Made by a program: the position numbers and the translations under genes. The notes under the pieces were generated by a model, which did no database searches, was not told the origin of the DNA, and worked only from the letters and a program-made list of their open reading frames with translations. A DNA stretch of 64,000 bases from NCBI RefSeq assembly GCF_004193775.1, contig NC_041004.1:36852411-36916410 (forward strand), read 5' to 3'. Numbering within the stretch: the first letter of the stretch is position 1; each line of letters opens with the position of its first letter. Shown in pieces: positions 52,205 to 63,010 of this stretch. Origin of the DNA: Glycine soja. Taxonomy: Eukaryota > Streptophyta > Magnoliopsida > Fabales > Fabaceae.

Positions 52205-54034
52205 TGTTGAATTGAAGGCCACACAAAATATCTAAGAATTTCAAAAGAACTGGTATGTTCTTTTGGTACAAAAAACAAAGAACTTCAATCGATACTTGGT
52301 TTGAATTCATCTCGTCCAATACTTATACAAGCACCTGCAATAGAGTGTCTTATACGTTTACAATCTTTTCTTTTCATATTAGACTTGTTTATATTTTCAG
52401 TCTCTTAATTTAGAGGTTTATTTTTTTTAATTTCCCAAATAGAAAATTACAATTTGTATTCTCTCAAATTCTAGACAGATTAGAAAAACAATTTTTTTTA
52501 AATTGAGAAACTAAAAATGCAATTTTTATTTGAAAGATTAATAAGCAGACCCTTAATTTAGGTGACTAAAAACATAATTAAACTTTTATATTATTATAAT
52601 TTTAATATATTTTTAATTTTGTTTATTTTTTAAAATATATATTAATAAATATGTATTTAAATATTTACACACACATATTAATAAGAGATACTGATAGCAA
52701 AACAATATATTAAATTTCATTTTATAAAAACGATGGTTAACATTAGTTAGAAAAGGAAAATAGATTTGTGAATATTTGAATTGATAAATTATAATAAACA
52801 AAAAGATAAGATGATACTTATTAACCGCTATCTAAAGATATATTTTGTGATTAAATTATATAAAAATTGTTAGATTTTTTTCTCTTTTATCACTTCTTTT
52901 TGTGTTTAAACAGGTGAATTTATACTATTCTGGTGTTATATTTGTTACAGGAACACAGAGTAAAGAGGAGTTAAAGATCTGAAGACTCTCCCTCAACGTG
53001 TAACACTCACTCAGCTTAAATAAGTAACATGAAGAAGTCAAATATCATGTGAAGGTGAAGGTGCGATTAGCGCAGGTCGTGCGCTAAGTGCGTGACTATT
53101 GACTCACTCGCTAAACGTGACAGTCACACTTAGCGTGAGTCTTCATAAATTTTAAGCAGACTTCACCTATAAAAAAGGGGGAAACAAATGAAAAAGACAC
53201 ACAACTAGACACTAAAGCTCCACGAGATTAGAGCTTCCCATAGAGAGCAAAGGCTAGAATTTGTGTAGGAATAGGGGAAATCAACCATTAGGAGTCACTC
53301 CTCCCTCCTATCTCCAATCTTCTTCTCTCCCCATCAACCTCTTGCAATTATAAAGCCTCTCATGACAATGAGATGCTAAATCCCCCATTGTTGGGAGTTT
53401 AGCAATCAAACACCCGTGATGTAATTTCTTATCTACTATTTATTTAATGTTATTTTAATTATTAGTGTTTCTTTTTATGCTTAATTTCACTTATTATGAT
53501 TTGATAACTCGTATTCATGTATCTGTTTTAGGATTTAGGCATTGGAAAATGTTTATCTTCTAAGAACTAAGAAATGACATCTAAATGATTATGTCTAGGA
53601 ATAGAATGATATTGTTTAACCTGTTTTATGCATTTCTATTTCTAATGTAATTTACTTAGTTTATTCTCATAAGGGATTATGAGAGATGTTAAGTAAATTA
53701 GACTTTTTTACTTGAGGGATCATGGTTAGAGTAAATGAGTAGATGTATGTAATAATTGGAATAATATTAAATAGAGAAAAATTATTAATATTACATAAGA
53801 ATAGTTTTGGGAAACTAGACCCAACATATTTGGATTCTAAATCAACCTTCACATCACAACCCTGACAGTGCTTATTTTTCTTGCTCTTGCCTGTTTTAGA
53901 TAATTGGTTTAATTTTATGTCAATTTACTTCTAATTTTCCATCTCTCAAATCTTTTAATTGCTTGAAATTGAAAATACATCAATTTAAATACAAACAAAG
54001 TCTCTATAGACTTGACACTAGAACTTTCATTTTA
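52205..54034 (+). mobile_element. LTR-retrotransposon LTR, copy 1 (gypsy-like), truncated
   Basis: First of two direct copies about 1.8 kb long. LTR-type features on the plus strand are a TATA box CCTATAAAAAA at 53166-53176, a leader-like segment with conserved CTCCACGAGATTAGAGCTTC, and a U5-like end. Upstream of the TATA is an inverted pair GCTAAGTG/CACTTAGC (53083-53134), a hallmark I associate with soybean gypsy LTRs. It starts TGTTGAATTG and is cut off at about 54030, some 45-60 bp short of the U5 end seen in copy 2. There is no internal domain and no primer-binding site beside it. Confidence 0.65.
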
Positions 54035-54181
54035 TAATGATGAATGGCATTGTTTGTTGCATATGGATAAAGGCTTTGATTATTAAGGATGCTATTGAGT
54101 AAATCTAGCACTTGCAAGAGCAAGAGAAGATTATCCAAGCTGAGATAATGGAGCTTGAATAGGGGATACCAAAGAAATGTG
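54032..54181 (+). repeat. 150-bp copy of bHLH pseudogene sequence
   Basis: Matches 32611-32760 at about 147 of 150 positions, including the pseudogene's frameshift and its TAA and TAG codons. It was therefore copied after the bHLH gene had died. It joins LTR copy 1 on the left to LTR copy 2 on the right with only one to a few shared bases at the edges. Confidence 0.92.
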
Positions 54182-56042
54182 TTGAATTGAAGGCCACACA
54201 AAATATCTAAGAATTTCAAAAGAACTGGTACGTTCTTTTGGTACAAAAAACAAAGAACTTCAATCGATACTTGGTTTGAATTCATCTCGTCCAATACTTA
54301 CATAAGCACGTGCAATAGAGTGTCTTATACGTTTACAATCTTTTCTTTTCATATTAGACTTGTTTATATTTTCAGTCTCTTAATTTAGAGGTTTATTTTT
54401 TTTAATTTCCCAAATAGAAAATTACAATTTGAATTCTCTCAAATTCTAGAGAGATTAGAAAAACATTTTTTTTTAAATTGAGAAACTAAAAATGCAATTT
54501 TTATTTGAAAGATTAATAAGCAGACCCTTAATTTAGGTGACTAAAAACATAATTAAACTTTTATATTATTATAATTTTAATATATTTTTAATTTTATTTA
54601 TTTATAAAAATATATATTAATAAATATGTATTTAAATATTTACACACATATTAATAAGAGATACTGATAGCAAAACAATATATTAAATTTCATTTTATAA
54701 AAACGATGGTTAACATTAGTTAGAAAAAGAAAATAGATTTGTGAATATTTGAATTGATAAATTATAATAAACAAAAAGATAAGATGATACTTATTAACAG
54801 TTATGCATAGATATATTTTGTGATTAAATCATATAAAAAATTTTAGATTTTTTTCTCTTTTATTACTTCTTTTTGTGTTTAAACAAGTGAATTTATACTA
54901 TTTTGGTGTAATATTTGTTATAGGAACACAGAGTAAAAAGAAGTTAAAGATCTCAAGTAATATCACGTGAAGGTGCGATCAGCGTAAAGAAGTAACATGA
55001 AGAAGTCAAATATCACGTGAAGGTGCGATTAGCACGGGTCGTACGCTAAGTGCGTGACTATTGACTCACTCGCTAAATGTGACAGTCACGCTTAGCGTGA
55101 GGTTTCATAAATTTTATGCAGATTTCACCTATAAAAAAGGGGGAAGCAAATGAAAAAGACACACAACTAGACACTAAAGCTCCACGAGATTAGAGCTTCC
55201 CATAGAGAGCAAAGGCTAGAATTTGTGTAGGAATAGGGGAAATCAACCATTAGGAGTCACTCCTCCCTCCTATCTCCAATCTTCTTCTCTCCCCATCAAC
55301 CTCTTGCAATTATAAAGTCTCTCATGACAATGAGATGCTAAATCCCCCATTGTTGGGAGTTTAGCAACTAAACACCCGTGATGTAATTTCTTATCTACTA
55401 TTTATTTAATGTTATTTTAATTATTAGCTTTTCTTTTTGTGCTTAATTTCACTTATTATGGTTTGATCACTCGTATTCATGTATCTGTTTTAGGATTTAG
55501 GCATTGAAAAATGTTTATCTTCTAAGAACTATGAAATGACATCTAAATGATTATGTCTGGGAATAGAATGATATTGTTTAGTCTGTTTTATGCATTTCTA
55601 TTTCTAATGCAATTTACTTAATTTATTCTCTTAAGGGATTATGAGAGATGTTAGGTAAATTAGGCTCTTTTACTTGATGGATCATGGTTAAAGTAAATGA
55701 GTAGATGTATATGATAATTGGAATAGTATTAAATAGAGAAAAATTATTAATATTACATAAGAATAGTTTTGGGAAACTAGGTCCAACATATTCGGATTCT
55801 GAATCAACCTTCACATCACAACCCCAACAGTGTTTATTTTTCTTGCTCTTGCGTGTTTTAGATAACTGGTTTAATTTTATGTCAATTTACTTCTAATTTT
55901 CCATCTCTCAAATCTTTTAATTGCTTGAAAATTGAAAATACATCAATTTAAATACAAACAAAGTCTCTATAGACTTGACACTCGAACTTCCGTTTTACTT
56001 TTCTATTTGGGACAATTTGGTTGACTTGCCAATGAGTTAACA
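54180..56042 (+). mobile_element. LTR-retrotransposon LTR, copy 2 (gypsy-like)
   Basis: A second direct copy, aligned to copy 1 from 54180 to 55997. It then continues to about 56042, where ACTTGCCAATGAGTTAACA looks like a genuine U5 end of a soybean-type gypsy LTR. A TATA box and leader are conserved near 55130-55210. In the U3 part there is a rearrangement relative to copy 1: the AAGAAGT...CACGTGAAGG segment occurs twice, at about 54955-55025. Confidence 0.65.
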
Positions 56043-58381
56043 ATACTTGCGTAATAATCCTTTTTATTTTTAATAATGCAGAAAGTTTTGCACTTTTTAA
56101 TTAGTTATTAAATATGTCGATTTTAAGCTTCTTTTTAACTTGTTTTTACTGATCAAAAAACTTATTTGGCCTAGTAAACAAGTTTTCATAATAACCGAGA
56201 ACATATTTTGAAATGCTAGTTTAAGTAGTGATCTTTTAAATGTCAATTTCTAACATGTTTTTTAATACACCTCGATCCACCTTCCACAAATCCCTCCATC
56301 ACGTGCCATAGCCCAAAGCGTAAGAATTTGATCTCCTTTTCGATTGCACAAGTGTTGACAATGAAAAGGAACACCAAGGCACGGTGTTAGTGTCGATGAC
56401 AAAGTGGTACTCGATGATAGTGTACTGTAGGAAGGAAGGGGTTGTCGAAGATGGAAGTGTCATGAGAGGAAGTGATTGTGTTGGAAGTAGAAAGGCCTGA
56501 TGTAGATTTTGGTTGTGAAGTCGATGACCGATGTAGAAAAACATGCACCAACCGATGTAGCAAATGTTTTATGAAAGTGTAGAGGGAGGACTCCAAGACG
56601 ACAACGTGTAGGAAGTCCTGCTTCATGTCTCTCATGAAAAATCCATACAAGCCTTATTTTTGCTTTCACACAGTAATCTCCCTAAAGCTTATAACACTTT
56701 CCAAAAGAACTATATACACTTTCAAATAGCAATTTCCAAAAGTATTAAAAATTAATACTTTTCAGAATTTAGTTTCTTAAAATGGAGCAAGAGGATTTTT
56801 AAATACGTTATATTAAGACCCAATTCTAACATCAGTGTAAAAAAATAGACTAACATACATATAAAAACTTCAAAATCTTATATAGCAGGTCATTTTATTG
56901 AGGCCTCAGTACAATACCTATCTAGTATCTAATGGTATACTGAATTTAGTTATAATACAGTAACAGTGTAAAATTTAAAATTTGCATAATCATTTTAAAA
57001 TGCCCCCATAATTACTTGATGCAAAACGAAATCTTTTGCATAAACTCAACAATAATTTCATCCAGAGTACATTGATTAATAAACTAAAGATTCCTGATCC
57101 AACTATGCTACTACACTTGGGGCAGGTCACCCACGACTACAGTGAAGCTTGTAATTAAATCTAATGACTATACATTCAGAGCTAAAAACTATTATTACCT
57201 CCATTCTTATTTATAAAACCCAATTTTTTAAAACTTATTTATTCTTTTATATAAGACACAATCCATATTATTTCATACATTAATTATTTTTAGACTAAAA
57301 ATATTCCTAATTAAATAAGAGAGGTTATATTAGTATGCATTCAGAAGAAATAGAAACATTAATAACCATGATAATTTTTGTCTTCTATGATCAGTAGGGC
57401 TTCTTTGTAGGCCCATATCTGTTACGATAACACCCTGCTTTCAACTAAAACATAAGTAAATGATCCAACAAAAAAAAGACTAATGGTCTATAGGGTGTGA
57501 ATATATTCTCTAGTTCGATTTCAGCTTTTGTTATTATGTTTTCTGTATAAATTCTTAAAAGGTAAAATGACACTCATAATTATTAAATAAAAAAATCACA
57601 AACCAAACGCACCGGGGAGAAACATTTGTCTAAGCTAATCACAAACTAAATGCACCCTAGGAGTTCATTTGTAAAACCTTAAGGGGCTGATAGTTGCTAA
57701 ACAATCTTCTATTATTTTAGGAGACCTTAGGGAGAAGTAATTTGCAATTTGTAGTTTTGTACATAAACCTAAAATAAAAGTAAACCCGTGTCAGATTCAA
57801 TTGTATCTTGTGTAATTTATAAAGCTATAAAAGAAATGCTAAAAATACACTCGATAACCCATTATTTGTTCAACATATTAACATTAACACATTTCTTCTA
57901 TCACACTCTATTATTGGTTAAAATTTATTAAATATTATAAAATTAAAAAAGATACTCGTTAAATAAAAAATAAAACCTACACAATTGAGATTTTCAATAA
58001 ATTTAAGCTAATAATAACAAAAAAAATTATCAAAAGGATTATATTAGAGTATTTACCATTGTCATGCTACAAATAACCATCAACCTATATGACCCAGCAA
58101 TTTCAACGCAAGAACAAAATGAACTTACTATCATAAAGGTTGAGCTAATTTTATATATATCAGCGGTGCCTCTCCCCTAGAATTCTCAAATTGAGAGGGT
58201 TAACCAAAATGAATGTGCAGTTAACTAACTAACTACAAGGAAAATGCCAAACAGAAGAAAATAACTAATAAAAGAGGCATTTTCATTTTGAATTAGAAGT
58301 ATAAAACAGTTCAGTACATCCAGAACAGAACGTTTTCCAATGGTATCTAAGTTGTTAAATGTGGTCACTATTGTTTTTCTT
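56043..58381. other. 3' flank of TFIIB and repeats
   Basis: A half copy of the ATGTTTGAC MITE family lies near 56080-56260. 56270-56660 is GC-richer with overlapping minus-strand open frames of no recognisable family. A Stowaway-type end (ACCTCCATTCTTATTTATAA) is near 57196. The TFIIB 3' UTR must lie just below 58382. Confidence 0.45.
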
Positions 58382-61300
58382 TTAAGGGCTGGATAGGTTC
58401 TTCAAATCCTCTTCCTTTGCATACCAGCTTGGTATTATTTTTGAAACATGGGGATAAAGATCCTTGTACGAGTTCCTAATGGTTCCTTCTGCAACTCCTG
58501 TGGCAACTGATATATCTGCACCAACACACTAGGTCAGATACAAATATGCAATAGCTCATACATGTGAATATTCTTTTAGAAACCTATTTGCAATCAAATT
58601 TAACTGCAAATTCAAAATTCACCACACAAGAAATCAGAGAGACGATTTTCATGAAGAATTAAACCAATCAAATATGTTTGTATTTCATTGCTTTCATGTT
58701 TCACCATAAGAAGTGTGGCACAGACCTTTGGGAGGTTTTTTATCATCAGAAAGCTGAGTTATGATGTATATAACTGCTGCAGCAATTGATATGGGACTCC
58801 TCCTGGCAGATAAAAGATGTCAATAGTATCTATCATAAGAAAATAATAGCATCCATCCGAAAATTTGTGAAAAAAGGAAGAAGTGGATTCATGCAAAATT
58901 AAGCTGCAATGAAATAGACTACGAAAAAAAAATTGTGTTTCTACTTTTCTCAAGCATGCTAATTCTCCCATAAGTGCAGCACAAATCTTGAGAAATTCAA
59001 AGGTTTCTCATCCATAATGACAGCCTTGTACTCAAACAGCAATAGCATCAAATCTAATGCTAATCTGCACAGCCTTGAACACTTATAATTATAAAGCCCT
59101 AATCTTAAGCTGGCGTCGTTGGTTCATTTTATCACAGAAACACTGACATGTTTTTACTTTTGCCCCCAGATATTTTTCTCAGAAGCATTTCTAGGTATTG
59201 AAATCATAATTAAACAATAACTGTAGACATGTATAATGTATTAGTATGAAAAAGTAAATAATATGACAGGCCAACCGTAACAGTGAACATTTATTTCATC
59301 CTCTAAATTCTAAAGAAATACAAGACAAACTAAAGTTCACCTTATATCAAATTCTTCTGATTTCTGAACAGCTTCCTGAGCCGCTTTAACAGCTTGATTA
59401 GTCATACCGAGATTAGAACAAAAACGTCTCTAATAATTGAGGAGAAAATAATGTTAGTGAAACAGAAATAAGATTAATTAGTCAGCTAACACATTGATTA
59501 AATTAGCAAGCAGTGCCACACAAGTATCCATCAAATTAAGAAAACTCACCATAAAGTCCCCAGCATGTATCGTTCCTATCTCTACAGATTGGCCCTGCTC
59601 CAAACCCAGTTGTTTCACTATGTATTCTTTCGCTCGGCCAATTTCCTTCTTTGTGGCTCCATTGGCAACAGAGCAAATTTCTATTTGAAATTCCATAGGT
59701 TCATGGAAGCTCATTTATATAGGGAAAGATAAATCAGGAAGCATCTAAATGTCAAAAAGAATCATAAGCTGTACCCTTTACAGTGCGTGGTTTGTCTTCT
59801 TGTCGACAAGCAATGTAGAGACAAGCAGCCAATAATGCATCCTGATTTCTTCCTCTACTAGACTTCTGATCTTCAACCCGTTTATATATCTCATTAGCCC
59901 GATCCTTCAAATCAATGGCAAAAGCAACATAAGAGGAGTACAAATATTAACTTTACATGAAATTTGATGTTTGAACAAAGAAAGATAAACTACAATAATT
60001 AAAAACTCTTCATCCAATTACGCTCTCAACCAATTTTTGAAAAAATGGTTGTGGTCACAATTTCGTCGCGTTTCTTGATATTGTGAGAAATTATAGACAA
60101 ATGCAGTCGATGCAGCTACAGTTGCGATGGTAGCAATTTCATCGTGTTCCTTGACATTGCACACCAATGCGGCCACGTAGAAAGGATTTCTCCAACAATT
60201 TAAAATCCCAAATGATACAAACCAGTATGCAGGTTCATGAAACGTATCAAAAGTCAAGTAACAATTAAAAAAAAGTACGCAAGACAATATGCCATACCTT
60301 GATGGTTGCAACGAGTCCCAACCTGAAAATTTTCACCAGCACGTCAGCTAAATAAATGTGAATTTAAATGAAAAATTATGAAAATAAATAAGCATGGAGT
60401 GTTTTTAATTATATATGCAAATGTTTGTAGTTAGTGTTACTCCCTCCGTGTCATAACAATCACCATATCAGGAGGAAATTTATCATGTAACATTAGTCAT
60501 ATTTTTTATATTTCCTATAAATATTAGTAATATGAACAACAAAAAATTAAAAACAAATTAATAATAATAAGATTAATTTTACAAAATCAGTAATCTCTTT
60601 GGTGCAAAGGTACCGATCAAGTTAAAGGGAAAGTTTTATCGGACTGCGGTAAGACCGGCGATTTTGTACGGAACAGAATGTTGGACGGTCAAGAGCCAAC
60701 ATGAGACTAAAGTAGGTGTAGCGGAGATGAGGATGTTGCGGTGGATGTGTGGTAAGACTCGACAGGATAAAATTAGAAACGGAGCTATTAGAGAGAGGGT
60801 TGGAGTAGCGCCTATTGTAGAGAAGATGGTGGAAAATAGACTTAGGTGGTTTGGGCTTTAGAGAGAAGACCGGTAGACTCTGTAGTGAGGAGAGTAGACT
60901 AGATGGAGAGAAGGCAAACAAACCCAAAAAGACTATAAGAGAGATTATCAAGAAGGATCTCGAACTTAATGATTTGGATAGAAGTATGGTACTTGATAGA
61001 ACATTATGGCGGAAATTGATCATGTAGCCGACCCCACCTAATGGGATAAGGCGTTGTTGTTGTTGTTGTCATCTCTTTGGTCTATTTTATTATATTGGTA
61101 AGTCAGAAACAACATAATGACAAACAATTATAATGTTAGTATTAGGAGAAATTGGAATCCACCACTTCACCCTCCCCAAACCTTATAACTCCAATAACTG
61201 TGGAGCGTGTGTCTGACTGACCTATCCGACATGGTGGCGATGGTTTTGAAGGCGACGATGAGGCCGCGGTTCTGCCAGCGGCCGACGGAGGACGACAGGA

Positions 61301-61556
61301 ACTCGCCGGAGCCACCGTTGGGCTTGGCGATGACGGTGGAGAGGCCGCCGTCAGTCAGTAGCGGGTTGGTGGGCCCACCGACACGGACAGGGTCGTTGTC
61401 GCCAGACTCATTGGCAAAGGTTCGCCACTCGGAGGTTTCATCAATGGAGTGAGACTCCAAAACGAGGCCGCACTCGGAGCACACCGTGTCCCCCGCAGAG
61501 TGGTCGAACACCACCTCCGTCTGCCTCTTGCAGTCGCTGCAGAAGGTTTCAGACAT
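58382..61556 (-). CDS. TFIIB: General transcription factor TFIIB
   Basis: A nuclear factor that bridges TBP on the promoter and RNA polymerase II. Seven exons: 61556-61222, 60322-60298, 59904-59775, 59680-59550, 59429-59341, 58802-58726 and 58515-58382, with GT-AG introns and fitting phases, giving 306 residues. N-terminal zinc ribbon: Cys6, Cys9, Cys26 and Cys29 (CSDC, CSEC). B-reader region: [12 protein letters not shown]. Two cyclin-like repeats follow: [18 protein letters not shown] and [17 protein letters not shown] in the first, [18 protein letters not shown] and [17 protein letters not shown] in the second, ending DLKNLSSP. Exon 2 is only 25 nt (LGLVATIK). Compared with plant TFIIB as I know it (about 312-313 residues), six residues are missing in the B-linker: WQNR is followed directly by GLIVAF, without the usual SNxDR-type stretch. 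Intron 1 carries an RTE fragment. Confidence 0.95.
60438..60592. repeat. Stowaway-like terminal fragment in TFIIB intron 1
   Basis: TTACTCCCTCCGTGTCATAA at about 60439 is the classic left end of Stowaway-type MITEs. The matching right end was not found; it may be lost at the RTE insertion point. Confidence 0.45.
60593..61081 (+). mobile_element. RTE-type LINE 3' fragment in TFIIB intron 1
   Basis: The body 60604-61070 is antisense to TFIIB. It encodes the C-terminal end of an RTE reverse transcriptase: [20 protein letters not shown], then [19 protein letters not shown] and [11 protein letters not shown], followed by an in-frame stop. The 3' end is the characteristic short tandem tail (GTT)n at 61053-61069. 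An 11-bp target duplication ATCTCTTTGGT flanks it exactly (60593-60603 and 61071-61081). This is a 5'-truncated insertion typical of LINEs. Confidence 0.9.
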
Positions 61557-61645
61557 TTCTCTCTCGCACTCACACTCTAGGGTTTTCAGAGACTCACTGG
61601 TTCTTTCTCAGAGAGAAGGATTTGTTGTTGTTGTTGTTGTTGTGA
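61557..61645 (-). promoter_or_regulatory. TFIIB 5' UTR with telo-box and CAA repeats
   Basis: On the coding strand, AAACCCTA (a telo-box) lies at 61578-61585, about 20 bases before the ATG. A (CAA)n run covers 61622-61642. Telo-boxes are frequent near the start of plant housekeeping genes, and CAA repeats are known from translation-enhancing leaders. No TATA box is evident upstream. That these elements act here is inference. Confidence 0.5.
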
Positions 61646-62585
61646 CATGAATAGGTAGAGGAAGGAGAGAATTGAACTCTTGTTATGTTCTAGAAATAGT
61701 TCAAATGAAAGGGGTGAGTGAATAATTAATGAAGCTGGTTGAATCGTCGTGTGTCTGGTTTAGGAAAGTCATGTGTTTTTCATGCTAACGTTTTCGATTT
61801 GGTTTGGACAACCCATTGTGTCTAGTTAGTTTTTAGTTTTTAGTTTTTGTTTCTAGTTCTTCTTGCTTTTGACTTCAAGTTACAACCCTGCATTCAAGTT
61901 ATTTTTACTAATTGACACTTTTTTAATATTAAATGTGATGCAAGATTAAAAGATATTCACATTCCGATCAAAAAAATCCATATACAAATACTTTCTGCAT
62001 TATTTTTTAGTACAATCAATTTAAAAGGTGTTTCTATCAATTTTCCTAATTGGTGGAGTACTTTCTACATACCGTTAAGAAAGAGAAATGTTAAATACAC
62101 TTCTTTAACACATTTTTTAGTTGATTAAAATTTATTTAAAAACTACATATTCAAAAGAGAAAACATTAAATATCTTGTAAAATCCACAAAATTTTATTAT
62201 TATTTTTAATAATTTTATATTTTTTTAATAAATTATAACTAATAATAAAAATAGTATTAAAAAGATTATTAGAGAAAGTGTTACTAATAGTCTAATACTA
62301 CTAGTGATACTTATTAGGCCTATTGGGTTTTACACAGTCCACAGATTATTTACACTCATTTTAAACAAATTTAATTTTAAAGATTTTTTTAATTAATGTA
62401 TTAATAGAAAAAAATTGTTACATTTAACAAATAAATGCTAAAAAATAATATTTAAATGTAAATAAACTTAAAAATTAGGATAGTCGATCGTGACATTTTT
62501 TGGTTGAGTTGGGCGTACGTGTGTTAAGATGGGGGCGAATCAGTTAGCAAAGTTGGGCCAGAAATTTGTTTAATTTTTAGGCTTT
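61646..62585. other. TFIIB upstream region, no gene seen
   Basis: AT-rich 5' flank of TFIIB, which should contain its promoter. No TATA box or clear element was recognised. Confidence 0.4.
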
Positions 62586-63010
62586 GGTTAAACACACCTC
62601 TTATATTTACTTGTACACCTCCTTACACTCATTACTTTTCCAACTATATCCTTTTTTATTTTTCCAGATGTTAGTGTACCCCTTTCTCTGTCCCCTTTAT
62701 TCTTTCTTTCGTTCCATATTATCTCATTGTCATGATCACCGAAATAAAAACATGCAAACAAACCCATTCAAGTAAATGAGTAACACTAAAACTCCAAACC
62801 CTTATCAAGTGAGTTCAAATCAAACTGAAACAACACGTTCTAGGGCTTGGGTGCTGCACAATCCAAATGATAAATTGAGAGTAAAATTGTGCCAATTAAT
62901 TTGTTGTAAGGCTAGTTTGAGTTTGATTTAGGTGATTATAGAGATTGGGGGGGGGGGGGGGGGGAGTGGAAGGGGGTATAAAAGTAAAGACAGAAGGTGT
63001 ATTTAACAAC
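62586..63010. mobile_element. MITE with internal poly-G
   Basis: The left end GGTTAAACACACCTCTTATA and the right end GAAGGTGTATTTAACAACAAC form imperfect inverted repeats, extended by TTTACTT against AAGTAAA. The interior holds a run of 18 G at 62947-62964. It is non-coding. Confidence 0.5.

Noticed and set aside
52205..56042. Intact LTR retrotransposon with 1.8-kb LTRs and a tiny internal region
   Set aside because: The ends of the two copies do not match (copy 1 lacks the U5 end, copy 2 starts abruptly), and no primer-binding site, polypurine tract or clear target duplication was found.
56270..56660. Possible gene in GC-richer DNA with three overlapping minus-strand frames
   Set aside because: The frames differ in phase, share no recognisable domain and lack consistent splice structure.
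61207..61452. Plus-strand open frame opposite TFIIB exon 1
   Set aside because: It is the antisense shadow of the zinc-ribbon exon.
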